A program made the position numbers and the translations under genes. Under the pieces are notes generated by a model. It saw only the letters and a list, made by a program, of their open reading frames with translations, was not told the origin of the DNA and ran no database searches. 64,000 nucleotides of DNA from assembly GCA_032690845.1 (NCBI GenBank), contig CM064426.1, positions 43,466,508 to 43,530,507 of the forward strand, read 5' to 3'. This DNA is from Eleusine coracana subsp. coracana. Lineage: Eukaryota > Streptophyta > Magnoliopsida > Poales > Poaceae. Of this stretch, positions 23,726 through 35,653 are shown in pieces. Each line of letters begins with the position of its first letter. Position 1 is the stretch's first letter.

Positions 23726-23842
23726 AGATGCGATCATATCAGCACTAAAGCATCGGATCCCATCAGAACTCCGAAGTTAAGCATGCTTGGGTGAGAGTAG
23801 TACTAGGATGGGTGACCTCCTGGGAAGTTCTGGTGTTGCACC
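23726..23842 (+). rRNA. 5S rRNA gene, GCACC class
   Basis: 117 nt. G1A, C14T, C28T, G58A, C67T, C104T, C107G, GCACC end. Confidence 0.9.
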
Positions 23843-24031
23843 TTTTTGCTCTACTCTCTTTTTTTTTTGAGAGAGAGAGAGATAGTTATGCGAGCCCGAG
23901 CTTGAAGGCACGACGCGTGGTCCGTGGCGAAAGGGAGGTCAGCCACGACGGCTTTTCTCTGAAAAGCGTGTAGGAGGATATGGGTCAACGTAGGAGTCCT
24001 GGTTAAAGGCAAAAAGAAGATGGTTTATGTT

Positions 24032-24718
24032 GGATGCGATCATACCAGCACTAAAGCACCGGATCCCATCAGAACGGGCATAACTTTTCGCTCGGGTGTC
24101 CATTATGGCTGAAATTTTTATAGGAGCTTCTTGATTCAAAGTTATGCATACCCACACTAGGCTATGCCCTATGTGGCCTCGTCAAAAAATTCAAAAAAAA
24201 TCGGGAAGATAAAGAAAAAATTCATTCAACTTGAAATCCGACGTTTGCTGAAACTTCAAGATTTTTTGTAGGCCACATCGTACCTTTGTTTGGGCTGAAC
24301 TTTTTTGTGGATTCTCCCCCATTGTTGGTGAGTTGGAGAAAAATATCAAAAAAATAAAATTAAAAAAAAAAGAAATTTGGGATTTCTACTAGTGCTACAT
24401 CTAGCCACGTGAAATTTCTGGATTTGGCAGTTTTGTACTTAGCCCCCCGTTATCGCCTGTGTGCCTTTGTCTCCTTGTTTCTACTTTGCTATCACAATGG
24501 TTCTAGGACATACTTAGACCAGCAACTAGGAACAAGTTACTTGGGTACTTATTTAGCTTTACTATCTATTTTTGATTTGTGTGCCACTCATATATATATA
24601 TTTCGCCTTGCTAACTCTACATATTTCTTCTAAACAACACATAGGTTATTTTGTAACCCTTGCAATCATGGAACACACCTCCCTGGTATCCTTTGATTTG
24701 CTTTTCAGAACTTTATAA
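24032..24718 (+). repeat. 5S fragment + insert (643 bp)
   Basis: Fragment 24032-24075, insert 24076-24718. Paired with the copy at 26294 by a 2.26-kb duplication. Confidence 0.85.
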
Positions 24719-24849
24719 GAGCTGGAAGGCACGCCGCGCGGTCGGCGAAAGGGAGCTCAGCCACGACGGCTTTGCTCTGAAAAGCATGCAGTAGGATATG
24801 GGTCAACGTAGGAGTCCTGGTTAAAGGAAAAAAGAAGATGGTTTATATT

Positions 24850-24966
24850 AGATGCGATCATACCAGCACTAAAGCATCGGATCCCATCAGAACTCCGAAG
24901 TTAAGAATGCTTGGGTGAGAGTAGTACTAGGATGGGTGACCTCCTGGGAAGTTCTTGTGTTGCACC
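24850..24966 (+). rRNA. 5S rRNA gene, GCACC class
   Basis: 117 nt. G1A, C28T, C57A, G58A, C67T, C104T, C107T, GCACC end. Confidence 0.9.
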
Positions 24967-25163
24967 TTTTTGCTCTACTCTCCTTTTTTTTTTTTTGAGA
25001 GAGAGAGAGAGAGATAGTTATGCGAGCCCGAGCTTGAAGGCACGACGCGTGGTCCGTGGCGAAAGGGAGGCCAGCCAGGACGGCTTTGCTCTGAAAAGCG
25101 TGTAGGAGGATATGGGTCAACGTAGGAGTCCTGGTTAAAGGCAAAAAGAAGATGGTTTATGTT

Positions 25164-25850
25164 GGATGCGATCATACCAGCACTAAAGCACCGGATCCCA
25201 TCAGAACGGGCATAACTTTTCGCTCGGGTGTCAATTATGGATGAAATTTTTACAGGAGCTTCTTGATTCAAAGTTATGCATACCCACACTAGGCTATGCC
25301 CTATGTGCCCTCGTCAAAAAATTCAAAAAAATCGGGAAGATAAAGAAAAAATTCATTCAACTTGAAACCCGACGTTTTCTGAAACTTCAAGATATTTTGT
25401 AGGCCATATCGTACCTTTGTTTGGGCTGAACATTTTTGTGGATTCTCCCCCATTGTTGGTGAGTTGGAGAAAAATATCAAAAAAATAAAATTAAAAAAAA
25501 AGAAATTTGGGATTTCTACTAGTGCTACATCTAGCCACGTGAAATTTCTGGATTTGGCAGTTTTGTTCTTAGCCCCCCGTTATCGCCTGTGTGCCTTTGT
25601 CTCCTTGTTTCTACTTTGCTATCACAACGGTTCTAGGAGATACTTAGACCAGCAACTAGGGATAAGTTACTTGGGTACTTATTCAGCTTTATTATTTATT
25701 TTTGATTTGTGTGCTACTCATATATATATATATTTGGCCTTCCTAACTCTACATATTTCTTCTAAACAACACATAGGTTATTTTGTAACCCTTGCAATCA
25801 TGGAACACACCTCCCTGGTATCCTTTGATTTGCTTTTCAGAACTTTATAA
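25164..25850 (+). repeat. 5S fragment + insert (643 bp)
   Basis: Fragment 25164-25207, insert 25208-25850. Confidence 0.85.
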
Positions 25851-25981
25851 GAGCTGGAAGGCACGCCGCGCGGTCGGTGAAAGGGAGCTCAGCCACGATG
25901 GCTTTGCTCTGAAAAGCATGCAGGAGGATATGGGTCAACGTAGGAGTCCTGGTTAAAGGAAAAAAGAAGATGGTTTATATT

Positions 25982-26098
25982 AGATGCGATCATACCAGCA
26001 CTAAAGCATCGGATCCCATCAGAACTCCGAAGTTAAGCATGCTTGGGTGAGGGTAGTACTAGGATGGGTGACCACCTGGGAAGTTCTTGTGTTGCACC
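25982..26098 (+). rRNA. 5S rRNA gene, GCACC class
   Basis: 117 nt. G1A, C28T, G58A, C67T, A71G, T93A, C104T, C107T, GCACC end. Confidence 0.9.
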
Positions 26099-26293
26099 TT
26101 TTTGCTCTACTCTCTTTTTTTTTTGAGAGAGAGAGAGAGAGAGATAGTTATGCGAGCCCGAGCTTGAAGGCACGACGCGTGGTCCGTGGCGAAAGGGAGG
26201 TCAGCCACGACGGCTTTTCTCTGAAAAGCGTGTAGGAGGATATGGGTCAACGTAGGAGTCCTGGTTAAAGGCAAAAGGAAGATGGTTTATGTT

Positions 26294-26982
26294 GGATGCG
26301 ATCATACCAGCACTAAAGCACCGGATCCCATCGGAACGGGCATAACTTTTCGCTCGGGTGTCCATTATGGCTGAAATTTTTATAGGAGCTTCTTGATTCA
26401 AAGTTATGCATACCCACACTAGGCTATGCCCTATGTGGCCTCGTCAAAAAATTCAAAAAAAATCGGGAAGATAAAGAAAAAATTCATTCAACTTGAAATC
26501 CGACGTTTGGTGAAACTTCAAGATTTTTTGTAGGCCACATCGTACCTTTGTTTGGGCTGAACTTTTTTGTGGATTCTCCCCCATTGTTGGTGAGTTGGAG
26601 AAAAATATCAAAAAAATAAAATTAAAAAAAAAAGAAATTTGGGATTTCTACTAGTGCTACATCTAGCCACGTGAAATTTCTGGATTTGGCAGTTTTGTAC
26701 TTAGCCCCCCGTTATCGCCTGTGTGCCTTTGTCTCCTTGTTTCTACTTTGCTATCACAACGGTTCTAGGACATACTTAGACCAGCAACTAGGGACAAGTT
26801 ACTTGGGTACTTATTCAGATTTACTGTCTATTTTTGATTTGTGTGCCACATATATATATATATATTTGGCCTTCCTAACTCTACATATTTCTTCTAAACA
26901 ACACATAGGTTATTTTGTAACCCTTGCAATCATGGAACACACCTCCCTGGTATCCTTTGATTTGCTTTTCAGAACTTTATAA
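26294..26982 (+). repeat. 5S fragment + insert (645 bp)
   Basis: Fragment 26294-26337 (A40G), insert 26338-26982. Shares TGTGGCCTC and CTTGAAATCCG with the copy at 24032. Confidence 0.85.
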
Positions 26983-27113
26983 GAGCTGGAAGGCACGCCG
27001 CGCGGTCGGCGAAACAGAGCTCAGCCACGACGGCTTTGCTCTGAAAAGCATGCAGGAGGATATGGGTCAACGTAGGAGTCCTGGTTAAAGGCAAAAAGAA
27101 GATGGTTTATATT

Positions 27114-27232
27114 AGATGCGATCATACCAGCACTAAAGCACCGGATCCCATCAGAACTCCGAAGTTAAGCATGCTTGGGTGAGGGTAGTACTAGGATGGG
27201 TGACCTCGTGGGAAGTCCTCGTGTTGCGTCCC
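27114..27232 (+). rRNA. 5S rRNA gene, A1 class
   Basis: 119 nt. G1A, G58A, C67T, A71G, C95G, A115G. Confidence 0.92.
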
Positions 27233-27430
27233 TTTTTGCTCTACTCTCTTTTTTTTAGAGAGAGAGAGCGAGAGAGAGAGATAGTTATGCGAGCCCGAGC
27301 TTGAAAGCACAACGCGTGGTCGGTGGCGAAAGGGAGGTCAGCCATGACGGCTTTGCTTTGAAAAGCGTGTAGGAGGATATGGGTCAACGTAGGAGTCCTG
27401 GGTAAAGGCAAAAAGAAGATGGTTTATGTT

Positions 27431-28116
27431 GGATGCGATCATACCAGCACTAAAGCACCGGATCCCATCAGAACGGGCATAACTTTTCGCTCGGGTGTCC
27501 ATTATGGCTGAAATTTTTATCGGAGCTTCTTGATTCAAAGTTATGCATACCCACACTAGGCTATGCCCTATGTGCCCTCGTCAAAAAATTCAAAAAAAAT
27601 CGGGAAGATAAAGAAAAAATTCATTCAACTTGAAACCCAACGTTTTCTGAAACTTCAAGATTTTTTGTAGGCCACATCGTACCTTTGTTTGGGCTGAACT
27701 TTTTTGTGGATTCTCCCCCATTGTTGGTGAGTTGGAGAAAAATATCAAAAAAATAAAATTAAAAAAAAAGAAATTTGGGATTTCTACTAGTGCTACATCT
27801 AGCCACGTGAAATTTCTGGATTTGGCAGTTTTGTACTTAGCCCCCCGTTATCGCCTATGTGCCTTTGTCTCCTTGTTTCTACTTTGCTATCACAACGGTT
27901 CTAGGACATACTTAGACCAGCAACTAGGGACAAGTTACTTGGGTACTTATTCAGCTTTACTATCTATTTTTAATTTGTGTGCCACTCATATATATATATT
28001 TGGCCTTCCTAACTCTACATATTTCTTCTAAACAACACATAGGTTATTTTGTAACCCTTGCAATCATGGAACACACCTCCCTGGTATCCTTTGATTTGCT
28101 TTTCAGAACTTTATAA
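27431..28116 (+). repeat. 5S fragment + insert (642 bp)
   Basis: Fragment 27431-27474, insert 27475-28116. Confidence 0.85.
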
Positions 28117-28247
28117 GAGCTGGAAGGCACGCCGCGCGGTCGGCGAAATGGAGCTCAGCCACGACGGCTTTGCTCTGAAAAGCATGCAGGAGGATATGGG
28201 TCAACGTAGGAGTCCTGGTTAAAGGGAAAAAGAAGATGGTTTATATT

Positions 28248-28366
28248 AGATGCGATCATACCAGTACTAAAGCACCGGATCCCATTAGAACTCCGAAGTT
28301 AAGCATGCTTGGGTGAGAGTAGTACTAGGATGGGTGACCTCGTGGGAAGTCCTCGTGTTGCATCCC
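28248..28366 (+). rRNA. 5S rRNA gene, A1 class
   Basis: 119 nt. G1A, C18T, C39T, G58A, C67T, C95G. Confidence 0.92.
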
Positions 28367-28389
28367 TTTTTGCTCTACTCTCTTTTTTT

Positions 28390-28426
<37 letters not shown>

Positions 28427-28572
28427 TTATGCGAGCCCGAGCTTGAAGGCACGACGCGTGGTCCGTGGCGAAAGGGAGGTCAGCCACGACGGCTTTGCTC
28501 TGAAAAGCATGTAGGAGGATATGGGTCAATGTTGGAGTCCTGGTTAAAGGCAAAAAGAAGATGGTTTATGTT

Positions 28573-29259
28573 GGATGCGATCATACCAGCACTAAAGCAC
28601 CGGATCCCATCAGAACGGGCATAACTTTTCGCTCGGGTGTCCATTATGGCTGAAATTTTTATCGGAGCTTCTTGATTCAAAGTTATGCATACCCACACTA
28701 GGCTATGCCCTATGTGCCCTCGTCAAAAAATTCAAAAAAAATCGGGAAGATAAAGAAAAAATTCATTCAACTTGAAACCCGACGTTTTCCGAAACTTCAA
28801 GATTTTTTGTAGGCCACATCGTACCTTTGTTTGGGCTGAACTTTTTTGTGGATTCTTCCCCATTGTTGGTGAGTTGGAGAAAAATATCAAAAAAATAAAA
28901 TTAAAAAATAAAGAAATTTGGGATTTCTACTAGTGCTACATCTAGCCACGTGAAATTTCTGGATTTGGCAGTTTTGTACTTAGCCCCCCGTTATCGTCTA
29001 TGTGCCTTTGTCTCCTTGTTTCTACTTTGCTATCACAACGGTTCTAGGACATACTTAGACCAGCAACTAGGGACAAGTTACTTGGGTACTTATTCAGCTT
29101 TACTATCTATTTTTGATTTGTGTGCCACTCATATATATATATTTGGCCTTCCTAACTCTACATATTTCTTCTAAACAACACATAGGTTATTTTGTAACCC
29201 TTGCAATCATGGAACACACCTCCCTGGTATCCTTTGATTTGCTTTTCAGAACTTTATAA
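28573..29259 (+). repeat. 5S fragment + insert (643 bp)
   Basis: Fragment 28573-28616, insert 28617-29259. Last insert before 12 kb of pure short units. Confidence 0.85.
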
Positions 29260-29390
29260 GAGCTGGAAGGCACGCCGCGCGGTCGGCGAAACGGAGCTCA
29301 GCCACGATGGCTTTGCTCTGAAAAGCATGCAGGAGGATATGGGTCAACGTAGGAGTCCTGGTTAAAGGCAAAAAGAAGATGGTTTATATT

Positions 29391-29507
29391 AGATGCGATC
29401 ATACCAGCACTAAAGCCCCGGATCCCATCAGAATTCCGAAGTTAAGCATGCTTGGGTGAGAGTAGTACTAGGATGGGTGACCTCCTGAGAAGTTCTTGTG
29501 TTGCTCC
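29391..29507 (+). rRNA. 5S rRNA gene, short 3' end
   Basis: 117 nt, ending GCTCC. G1A, A27C, C44T, G58A, C67T, G98A, C104T, C107T. Confidence 0.9.
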
Positions 29508-29707
29508 TTTTTGCTCTACTCTCTTTTTTTTTGAGAAAGAGAGAGAGAAAGAGAGAGATAGTTATGCGAGCCCGAGCTTGAAGGCACGACGCGTGGTCCG
29601 TGGCGAAAGGGAGGTCAGCCACGACGGCTTTGCTCTGAAAAGCATGTAGGAGGATATGGGTCAATGTAGGAGTCCTGGTTAAAGGCAAAAAGAAGATGGT
29701 TTATGTT

Positions 29708-29826
29708 GGATGCGATCATACCAGCACTAAAGCACCAGTTCCCATCAGAACGCCGAAGTTAAGCATGCTTGGGCGAGTGTAGTACTAGCATGGGTGACCT
29801 CCTTGGAAGTCCTCGTGTTGCATCCC
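29708..29826 (+). rRNA. 5S rRNA gene
   Basis: 119 nt. G30A, A32T, T45G, G58A, A71T, G82C, G97T. Like the T5 class but with G5 intact. Confidence 0.92.
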
Positions 29827-30012
29827 TTTTTGCTCTACTTTCTTTTTTTTTTGAGAGAGAGAGAGATAGTTATGCGAGCCCAAGCTTGAAGGAACGACGC
29901 GCGGTCGGTGAAAGGGAGGTCAGCCACGACGGCTTTGCTCTGAAAAGCGTGTAAGAGGATATGGGTCAACGTAGGAGTCCTGGTTAAAGGCAAGAAGAAG
30001 ATGGTTTATGTT

Positions 30013-30131
30013 GGATGCGATCATACCAGCACTAAAGCACCAGATCCCATTAGAACTCCGAAGTTAAGCATGCTTGAGCGAGAGTAGTACTAGGATGGGT
30101 GACCTCCTGGGAAGTCCTCGTGTTACATCCC
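30013..30131 (+). rRNA. 5S rRNA gene, A113
   Basis: 119 nt. G30A, C39T, G58A, G65A, G113A. Confidence 0.93.
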
Positions 30132-30313
30132 TTTTTGCTCTACTCTCTTTTTTTTCAGAGAGAGAGATAGTTATGTGAGTCCGAGCTTGAAGGCACGACG
30201 CGCGGTCGGTGAAAGGAAGGTCAGCCACGACGGCTTTGCTCTGAAAAGGATGTAGGAGGATATGGGTCAACGTAGAAGTCCTGGTTAAAGGCAAAAAGAA
30301 GATGGTTTATATT

Positions 30314-30432
30314 AGATGCGATCATACCAGCACTAAAGCACCGGATCCCATCAGAACTCCGAAGTTAAGCATGCTTGGGTGAGAGTAGTACTAGGATGGG
30401 TGACCTCGTGGGAAGTCCTCGTGTTGCATCCC
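30314..30432 (+). rRNA. 5S rRNA gene, A1 class
   Basis: 119 nt. G1A, G58A, C67T, C95G. Here the TTTATATT-A1 junction occurs in a short unit without an insert, so the A1 lineage has spread beyond long units. Confidence 0.94.
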
Positions 30433-30456
30433 TTTTTGCTCTACTCTCTTTTTTTT

Positions 30457-30494
<38 letters not shown>

Positions 30495-30640
30495 TTATGC
30501 GAGCCCGAGCTTGAAGGCACGACGCGTGGTCCGTGGCGAAAGGGAGGTCAGCCACGACGGCTTTGCTCTGAAAAGCGTGTAGGAGGATATGGGTCAACGT
30601 AGGAGTCCTGGTTAAAGGGAAAAAGAAGATGGTTTATGTT

Positions 30641-30757
30641 GGATGCGATCATACCAGCACTAAAGCACCGGATCCCATCAGAACTCCGAAGTTAAGCATG
30701 CTTGGGTGAGAGTAGTACTAGGATGGGTGACCTCCTGAAAAGTTCTTGTGTTGCACC
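30641..30757 (+). rRNA. 5S rRNA gene, GCACC class (HOR position 1)
   Basis: 117 nt. G58A, C67T, G98A, G99A, C104T, C107T, GCACC end. First gene of the six-unit higher-order repeat. Confidence 0.9.
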
Positions 30758-30783
30758 TTTTTGCTCTACTCTTTTTTTTTTTT

Positions 30784-30814
<31 letters not shown>

Positions 30815-30960
30815 TTATGCGAGCCCGAGCTTGAAGGCACGACGCGTGGTCCGTGGCGAAAGGGAGGACAGCCACGACGGCTTTGCTCTGAAAAGCATGT
30901 AGGAGGATATGGGTCAATGTAGGAGTCCTGGTTAAAGGCAAAAAGAAGATGGTTTATGTT

Positions 30961-31079
30961 GGATTCGATCATACCAGCACTAAAGCACCGGATCCCATCA
31001 GAACGCCGAAGTTAAGCATGCTTGGGCGAGTGTAGTACTAGGATGGGTGACCTCCTTGGAAGTCCTCGTGTTGCATCCC
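30961..31079 (+). rRNA. 5S rRNA gene, T5 class (HOR position 2)
   Basis: 119 nt. G5T, T45G, G58A, A71T, G97T. G5T removes the pair with C114 in helix I. Confidence 0.92.
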
Positions 31080-31100
31080 TTTTTGCTCTACTCTCTTTTT

Positions 31101-31134
<34 letters not shown>

Positions 31135-31277
31135 TTATGCGAGCCCGAGCTTGAAGGAACGACGCGCGGTCGGTGAAAGGGAGGTCAGCCACGACAGCTT
31201 TGCTTTAAAAAGCGTGTAGGAGGATATGGGTCAACGTAGGAGTCCTGGTTAAAGGCAAGAAGAAGATGGTTTATGTT

Positions 31278-31396
31278 GGATGCGATCATACCAGCACTAA
31301 AGCACCGGATCCTATTAGAACTCCGAAGTTAAGCGTGCTTGGGCGAGAGTAGTACTAGGATGGGTGACCTCCTAGGAAGTCCTTGTGTTACATCCC
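31278..31396 (+). rRNA. 5S rRNA gene, A113 class (HOR position 3)
   Basis: 119 nt. C36T, C39T, G97A, C107T, G113A. Keeps G58 and C67; G113A opposes C6 in helix I. Confidence 0.93.
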
Positions 31397-31578
31397 TTTT
31401 TGCTCTACTCTCTTTTTTTTCAGAGAGAGAGATAGTTATGCGAGTCCGAGCTTGAAGGCACGACGCGCGGTCGGTGAAAGGGAGGTCAGCCACGACGGCT
31501 TTGCTCTGAAAAGCGTGTAGGAGGATATGGGTCAACGTAGGAGTCCTGGTTAAAGGCAAAAAGAAGATGGTTTATATT

Positions 31579-31697
31579 AGATGCGATCATACCAGCACTA
31601 AAGCATCGGATCCCATCAGAACTCCGAAGTTAAGCATGCTTGGGTGAGAGTAGTACTAGGATGGGTGACCTCGTGGGAAGTCCTCGTGTTGCATCCC
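31579..31697 (+). rRNA. 5S rRNA gene, A1 class (HOR position 4)
   Basis: 119 nt. G1A, C28T, G58A, C67T, C95G. Confidence 0.93.
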
Positions 31698-31891
31698 TTT
31701 TTGCTCTACTCTCTTTTTTTTTTTTTGAGAGAGAGAGAGAGATAGTTATGCGAGCCCGAGCTTGAAGGCACGACGCGTGGTCCGTGGCGAAAGGGAGGTC
31801 AGCCACGACGGCTTTGCTCTGAAAAGCGTGTAGGAGGATATGGGTCAACGTAGGAGTCCTGGTTAAAGGCAAAAAGAAGATGGTTTATGTT

Positions 31892-32008
31892 GGATGCGAT
31901 CATACCAGCACTAAAGCACCGGATCCCATCAGAACTCTGAAGTTAAGCATGCTTGGGTGAGAGTAGTACTAGGATGGGTGACCTCCTGAAAAGTTCTTGT
32001 GTTGCACC
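31892..32008 (+). rRNA. 5S rRNA gene, GCACC class (HOR position 5)
   Basis: 117 nt. C47T, G58A, C67T, G98A, G99A, C104T, C107T, GCACC end. Confidence 0.9.
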
Positions 32009-32031
32009 TTTTTGCTATACTCTTTTTTTTT

Positions 32032-32063
<32 letters not shown>

Positions 32064-32212
32064 TAGTTATGTGAGCCCGAGCTTGAAGGCACGACGCGTG
32101 GTCCGTGGCGAAAGGGAGGTCAGCCACGACGGCTTTGCTCTGAAAAGGATGTAGGAGGATATGGGTCAACGTAGAAGTCCTGGTTAAAGGCAAAAAGAAG
32201 ATGGTTTATATT

Positions 32213-32331
32213 AGATGCGATCATACCAGCACTAAAGCACCGGATCCCATCAGAACTCCGAAGTTAAGCATGCTTGGGTGAGAGTAGTACTAGGATGGGT
32301 GACCTCATGGGAAGTCCTCGTGTTGCATCCC
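32213..32331 (+). rRNA. 5S rRNA gene, A1 class (HOR position 6)
   Basis: 119 nt. G1A, G58A, C67T, C95A. Confidence 0.93.
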
Positions 32332-32520
32332 TTTTTGCTCTACTCTCTTTTTTTTGAGAGAGAGAGAGAGATAGTTATGCGAGCCCGAGCTTGAAGGCAC
32401 GACGCGTGGTCCGTGGCGAAAGGGAGGTCAGCCACGACGGCTTTGCTCTGAAAAGCGTGTAGGAGGATATGGGTCAACGTAGGAGTCCTGGTTAAAGGGA
32501 AAAAGAAGATGGTTTATGTT

Positions 32521-32637
32521 GGATGCGATCATACCAGCACTAAAGCACCGGATCCCATCAGAACTCCGAAGTTAAGCATGCTTGGGTGAGAGTAGTACTA
32601 GGATGGGTGACCTCCTGAAAAGTTCTTGTGTTGCACC
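32521..32637 (+). rRNA. 5S rRNA gene, GCACC class (HOR position 1)
   Basis: 117 nt, same sequence as the gene at 30641. Confidence 0.9.
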
Positions 32638-32662
32638 TTTTTGCTCTACTCTTTTTTTTTTT

Positions 32663-32693
<31 letters not shown>

Positions 32694-32839
32694 TTATGCG
32701 AGCCCGAGCTTGAAGGCACGACGCGTGGTCCGTGGCGAAAGGGAGGACAGCCACGACGGCTTTGCTCTGAAAAGCATGTAGGAGGATATGGGTCAATGTA
32801 GGAGTCCTGGTTAAAGGCAAAAAGAAGATGGTTTATGTT

Positions 32840-32958
32840 GGATTCGATCATACCAGCACTAAAGCACCGGATCCCATCAGAACGCCGAAGTTAAGCATGC
32901 TTGGGCGAGTGTAGTACTAGGATGGGTGACCTCCTTGGAAGTCCTCGTGTTGCATCCC
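32840..32958 (+). rRNA. 5S rRNA gene, T5 class (HOR position 2)
   Basis: 119 nt, same changes as the gene at 30961. Confidence 0.92.
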
Positions 32959-32980
32959 TTTTTGCTCTACTCTCTTTTTT

Positions 32981-33016
<36 letters not shown>

Positions 33017-33159
33017 TTATGCGAGCCCGAGCTTGAAGGAACGACGCGCGGTCGGTGAAAGGGAGGTCAGCCACGACAGCTTTGCTTTGAAAAGCGTGTA
33101 GGAGGATATGGGTCAACGTAGGAGTCCTGGTTAAAGGCAAGAAGAAGATGGTTTATGTT

Positions 33160-33278
33160 GGATGCGATCATACCAGCACTAAAGCACCGGATCCTATTAG
33201 AACTCCGAAGTTAAGCGTGCTTGGGCGAGAGTAGTACTAGGATGGGTGACCTCCTAGGAAGTCCTTGTGTTACATCCC
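33160..33278 (+). rRNA. 5S rRNA gene, A113 class (HOR position 3)
   Basis: 119 nt, same changes as the gene at 31278. Confidence 0.93.
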
Positions 33279-33460
33279 TTTTTGCTCTACTCTCTTTTTT
33301 TTCAGAGAGAGAGATAGTTATGCGAGTCCGAGCTTGAAGGCACGACGCGCGGTCGGTGAAAGGGAGGTCAGCCACGACGGCTTTGCTCTGAAAAGCGTGT
33401 AGGAGGATATGGGTCAACGTAGGAGTCCTGGTTAAAGGCAAAAAGAAGATGGTTTATATT

Positions 33461-33579
33461 AGATGCGATCATACCAGCACTAAAGCATCGGATCCCATCA
33501 GAACTCCGAAGTTAAGCATGCTTGGGTGAGAGTAGTACTAGGATGGGTGACCTCGTGGGAAGTCCTCGTGTTGCATCCC
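33461..33579 (+). rRNA. 5S rRNA gene, A1 class (HOR position 4)
   Basis: 119 nt, same changes as the gene at 31579. Confidence 0.93.
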
Positions 33580-33772
33580 TTTTTGCTCTACTCTCTTTTT
33601 TTTTTTTGAGAGAGAGAGAGAGATAGTTATGCGAGCCCGAGCTTGAAGGCACGACGCGTGGTCCGTGGCGAAAGGGAGGTCAGCCACGACGGCTTTGCTC
33701 TGAAAAGCGTGTAGGAGGATATGGGTCAACGTAGGAGTCCTGGTTAAAGGCAAAAAGAAGATGGTTTATGTT

Positions 33773-33889
33773 GGATGCGATCATACCAGCACTAAAGCAC
33801 CGGATCCCATCAGAACTCTGAAGTTAAGCATGCTTGGGTGAGAGTAGTACTAGGATGGGTGACCTCCTGAAAAGTTCTTGTGTTGCACC
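33773..33889 (+). rRNA. 5S rRNA gene, GCACC class (HOR position 5)
   Basis: 117 nt, same changes as the gene at 31892. Confidence 0.9.
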
Positions 33890-33913
33890 TTTTTGCTATA
33901 CTCTTTTTTTTTT

Positions 33914-33952
<39 letters not shown>

Positions 33953-34098
33953 TTATGTTAGCCCGAGCTTGAAGGCACGACGCGTGGTCCGTGGCGAAAG
34001 GGAGGTCAGCCACGACGGCTTTGCTCTGAAAAGGATGTAGGAGGATATGGGTCAACGTAGAAGTCCTGGTTAAAGGCAAAAAGAAGATGGTTTATATT

Positions 34099-34217
34099 AG
34101 ATGCGATCATACCAGCACTAAAGCACCGGATCCCATCAGAACTCCGAAGTTAAGCATGCTTGGGTGAGAGTAGTACTAGGATGGGTGACCTCATGGGAAG
34201 TCCTCGTGTTGCATCCC
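34099..34217 (+). rRNA. 5S rRNA gene, A1 class (HOR position 6)
   Basis: 119 nt, same changes as the gene at 32213. Confidence 0.93.
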
Positions 34218-34406
34218 TTTTTGCTCTACTCTCTTTTTTTTGAGAGAGAGAGAGAGATAGTTATGCGAGCCCGAGCTTGAAGGCACGACGCGTGGTCCGT
34301 GGCGAAAGGGAGGTCAGCCACGACGGCTTTGCTCTGAAAAGCGTGTAGGAGGATATGGGTCAACGTAGGAGTCCTGGTTAAAGGGAAAAAGAAGATGGTT
34401 TATGTT

Positions 34407-34523
34407 GGATGCGATCATACCAGCACTAAAGCACCGGATCCCATCAGAACTCCGAAGTTAAGCATGCTTGGGTGAGAGTAGTACTAGGATGGGTGACCTC
34501 CTGAAAAGTTCTTGTGTTGCACC
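34407..34523 (+). rRNA. 5S rRNA gene, GCACC class (HOR position 1)
   Basis: 117 nt, same changes as the gene at 30641. Confidence 0.9.
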
Positions 34524-34722
34524 TTTTTGCTCTACTCTTTTTTTTTTGAGAAAGAGAGAGAGAGAGAGAGAGAGAGTTATGCGAGCCCGAGCTTGAAGGC
34601 ACGACGCGTGGTCCGTGGCGAAAGGGAGGACAGCCACGACGGCTTTGCTCTGAAAAGCATGTAGGAGGATATGGGTCAATGTAGGAGTCCTGGTTAAAGG
34701 CAAAAAGAAGATGGTTTATGTT

Positions 34723-34841
34723 GGATTCGATCATACCAGCACTAAAGCACCGGATCCCATCAGAACGCCGAAGTTAAGCATGCTTGGGCGAGTGTAGTAC
34801 TAGGATGGGTGACCTCCTTGGAAGTCCTCGTGTTGCATCCC
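34723..34841 (+). rRNA. 5S rRNA gene, T5 class (HOR position 2)
   Basis: 119 nt, same changes as the gene at 30961. Confidence 0.92.
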
Positions 34842-34862
34842 TTTTTGCTCTACTCTCTTTTT

Positions 34863-34898
<36 letters not shown>

Positions 34899-35041
34899 TT
34901 ATGCGAGCCCGAGCTTGAAGGAACGACGCGCGGTCGGTGAAAGGGAGGTCAGCCACGACAGCTTTGCTTTGAAAAGCGTGTAGGAGGATATGGGTCAACG
35001 TAGGAGTCCTGGTTAAAGGCAAGAAGAAGATGGTTTATGTT

Positions 35042-35160
35042 GGATGCGATCATACCAGCACTAAAGCACCGGATCCTATTAGAACTCCGAAGTTAAGCGT
35101 GCTTGGGCGAGAGTAGTACTAGGATGGGTGACCTCCTAGGAAGTCCTTGTGTTACATCCC
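35042..35160 (+). rRNA. 5S rRNA gene, A113 class (HOR position 3)
   Basis: 119 nt, same changes as the gene at 31278. Confidence 0.93.
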
Positions 35161-35342
35161 TTTTTGCTCTACTCTCTTTTTTTTCAGAGAGAGAGATAGT
35201 TATGCGAGTCCGAGCTTGAAGGCACGACGCGCGGTCGGTGAAAGGGAGGTCAGCCACGACGGCTTTGCTCTGAAAAGCGTGTAGGAGGATATGGGTCATC
35301 GTAGGAGTCCTGGTTAAAGGCAAAAAGAAGATGGTTTATATT

Positions 35343-35461
35343 AGATGCGATCATACCAGCACTAAAGCATCGGATCCCATCAGAACTCCGAAGTTAAGCA
35401 TGCTTGGGTGAGAGTAGTACTAGGATGGGTGACCTCGTGGGAAGTCCTCGTGTTGCATCCC
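35343..35461 (+). rRNA. 5S rRNA gene, A1 class (HOR position 4)
   Basis: 119 nt, same changes as the gene at 31579. Confidence 0.93.
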
Positions 35462-35653
35462 TTTTTGCTCTACTCTCTTTTTTTTTTTGAGAGAGAGAGA
35501 GAGATAGTTATGCGAGCCCGAGCTTGAAGGCACGACGCGTGGTCCGTGGCGAAAGGGAGGTCAGCCACGACGGCTTTGCTCTGAAAAGCGTGTAGGAGGA
35601 TATGGGTCAACGTAGGAGTCCTGGTTAAAGGCAAAAAGAAGATGGTTTATGTT

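Larger units (their letters stand above)
30641..32520 (+). repeat. Six-unit higher-order repeat, copy 1 (1880 bp)
   Basis: Genes at 30641, 30961, 31278, 31579, 31892 and 32213 form a fixed order of variants that is repeated at 32521 and 34407. Confidence 0.9.
32521..34406 (+). repeat. Six-unit higher-order repeat, copy 2 (1886 bp)
   Basis: Same order of six gene variants as copy 1. Length differs mainly in GA and T tracts. Confidence 0.9.

Noticed and set aside
33211..33441. Recurrent minus-strand frames of 70-96 codons with Ser-Leu repeats
   Set aside because: The Ser-Leu run is the GA tract read backwards, and the rest is antisense 5S and spacer.
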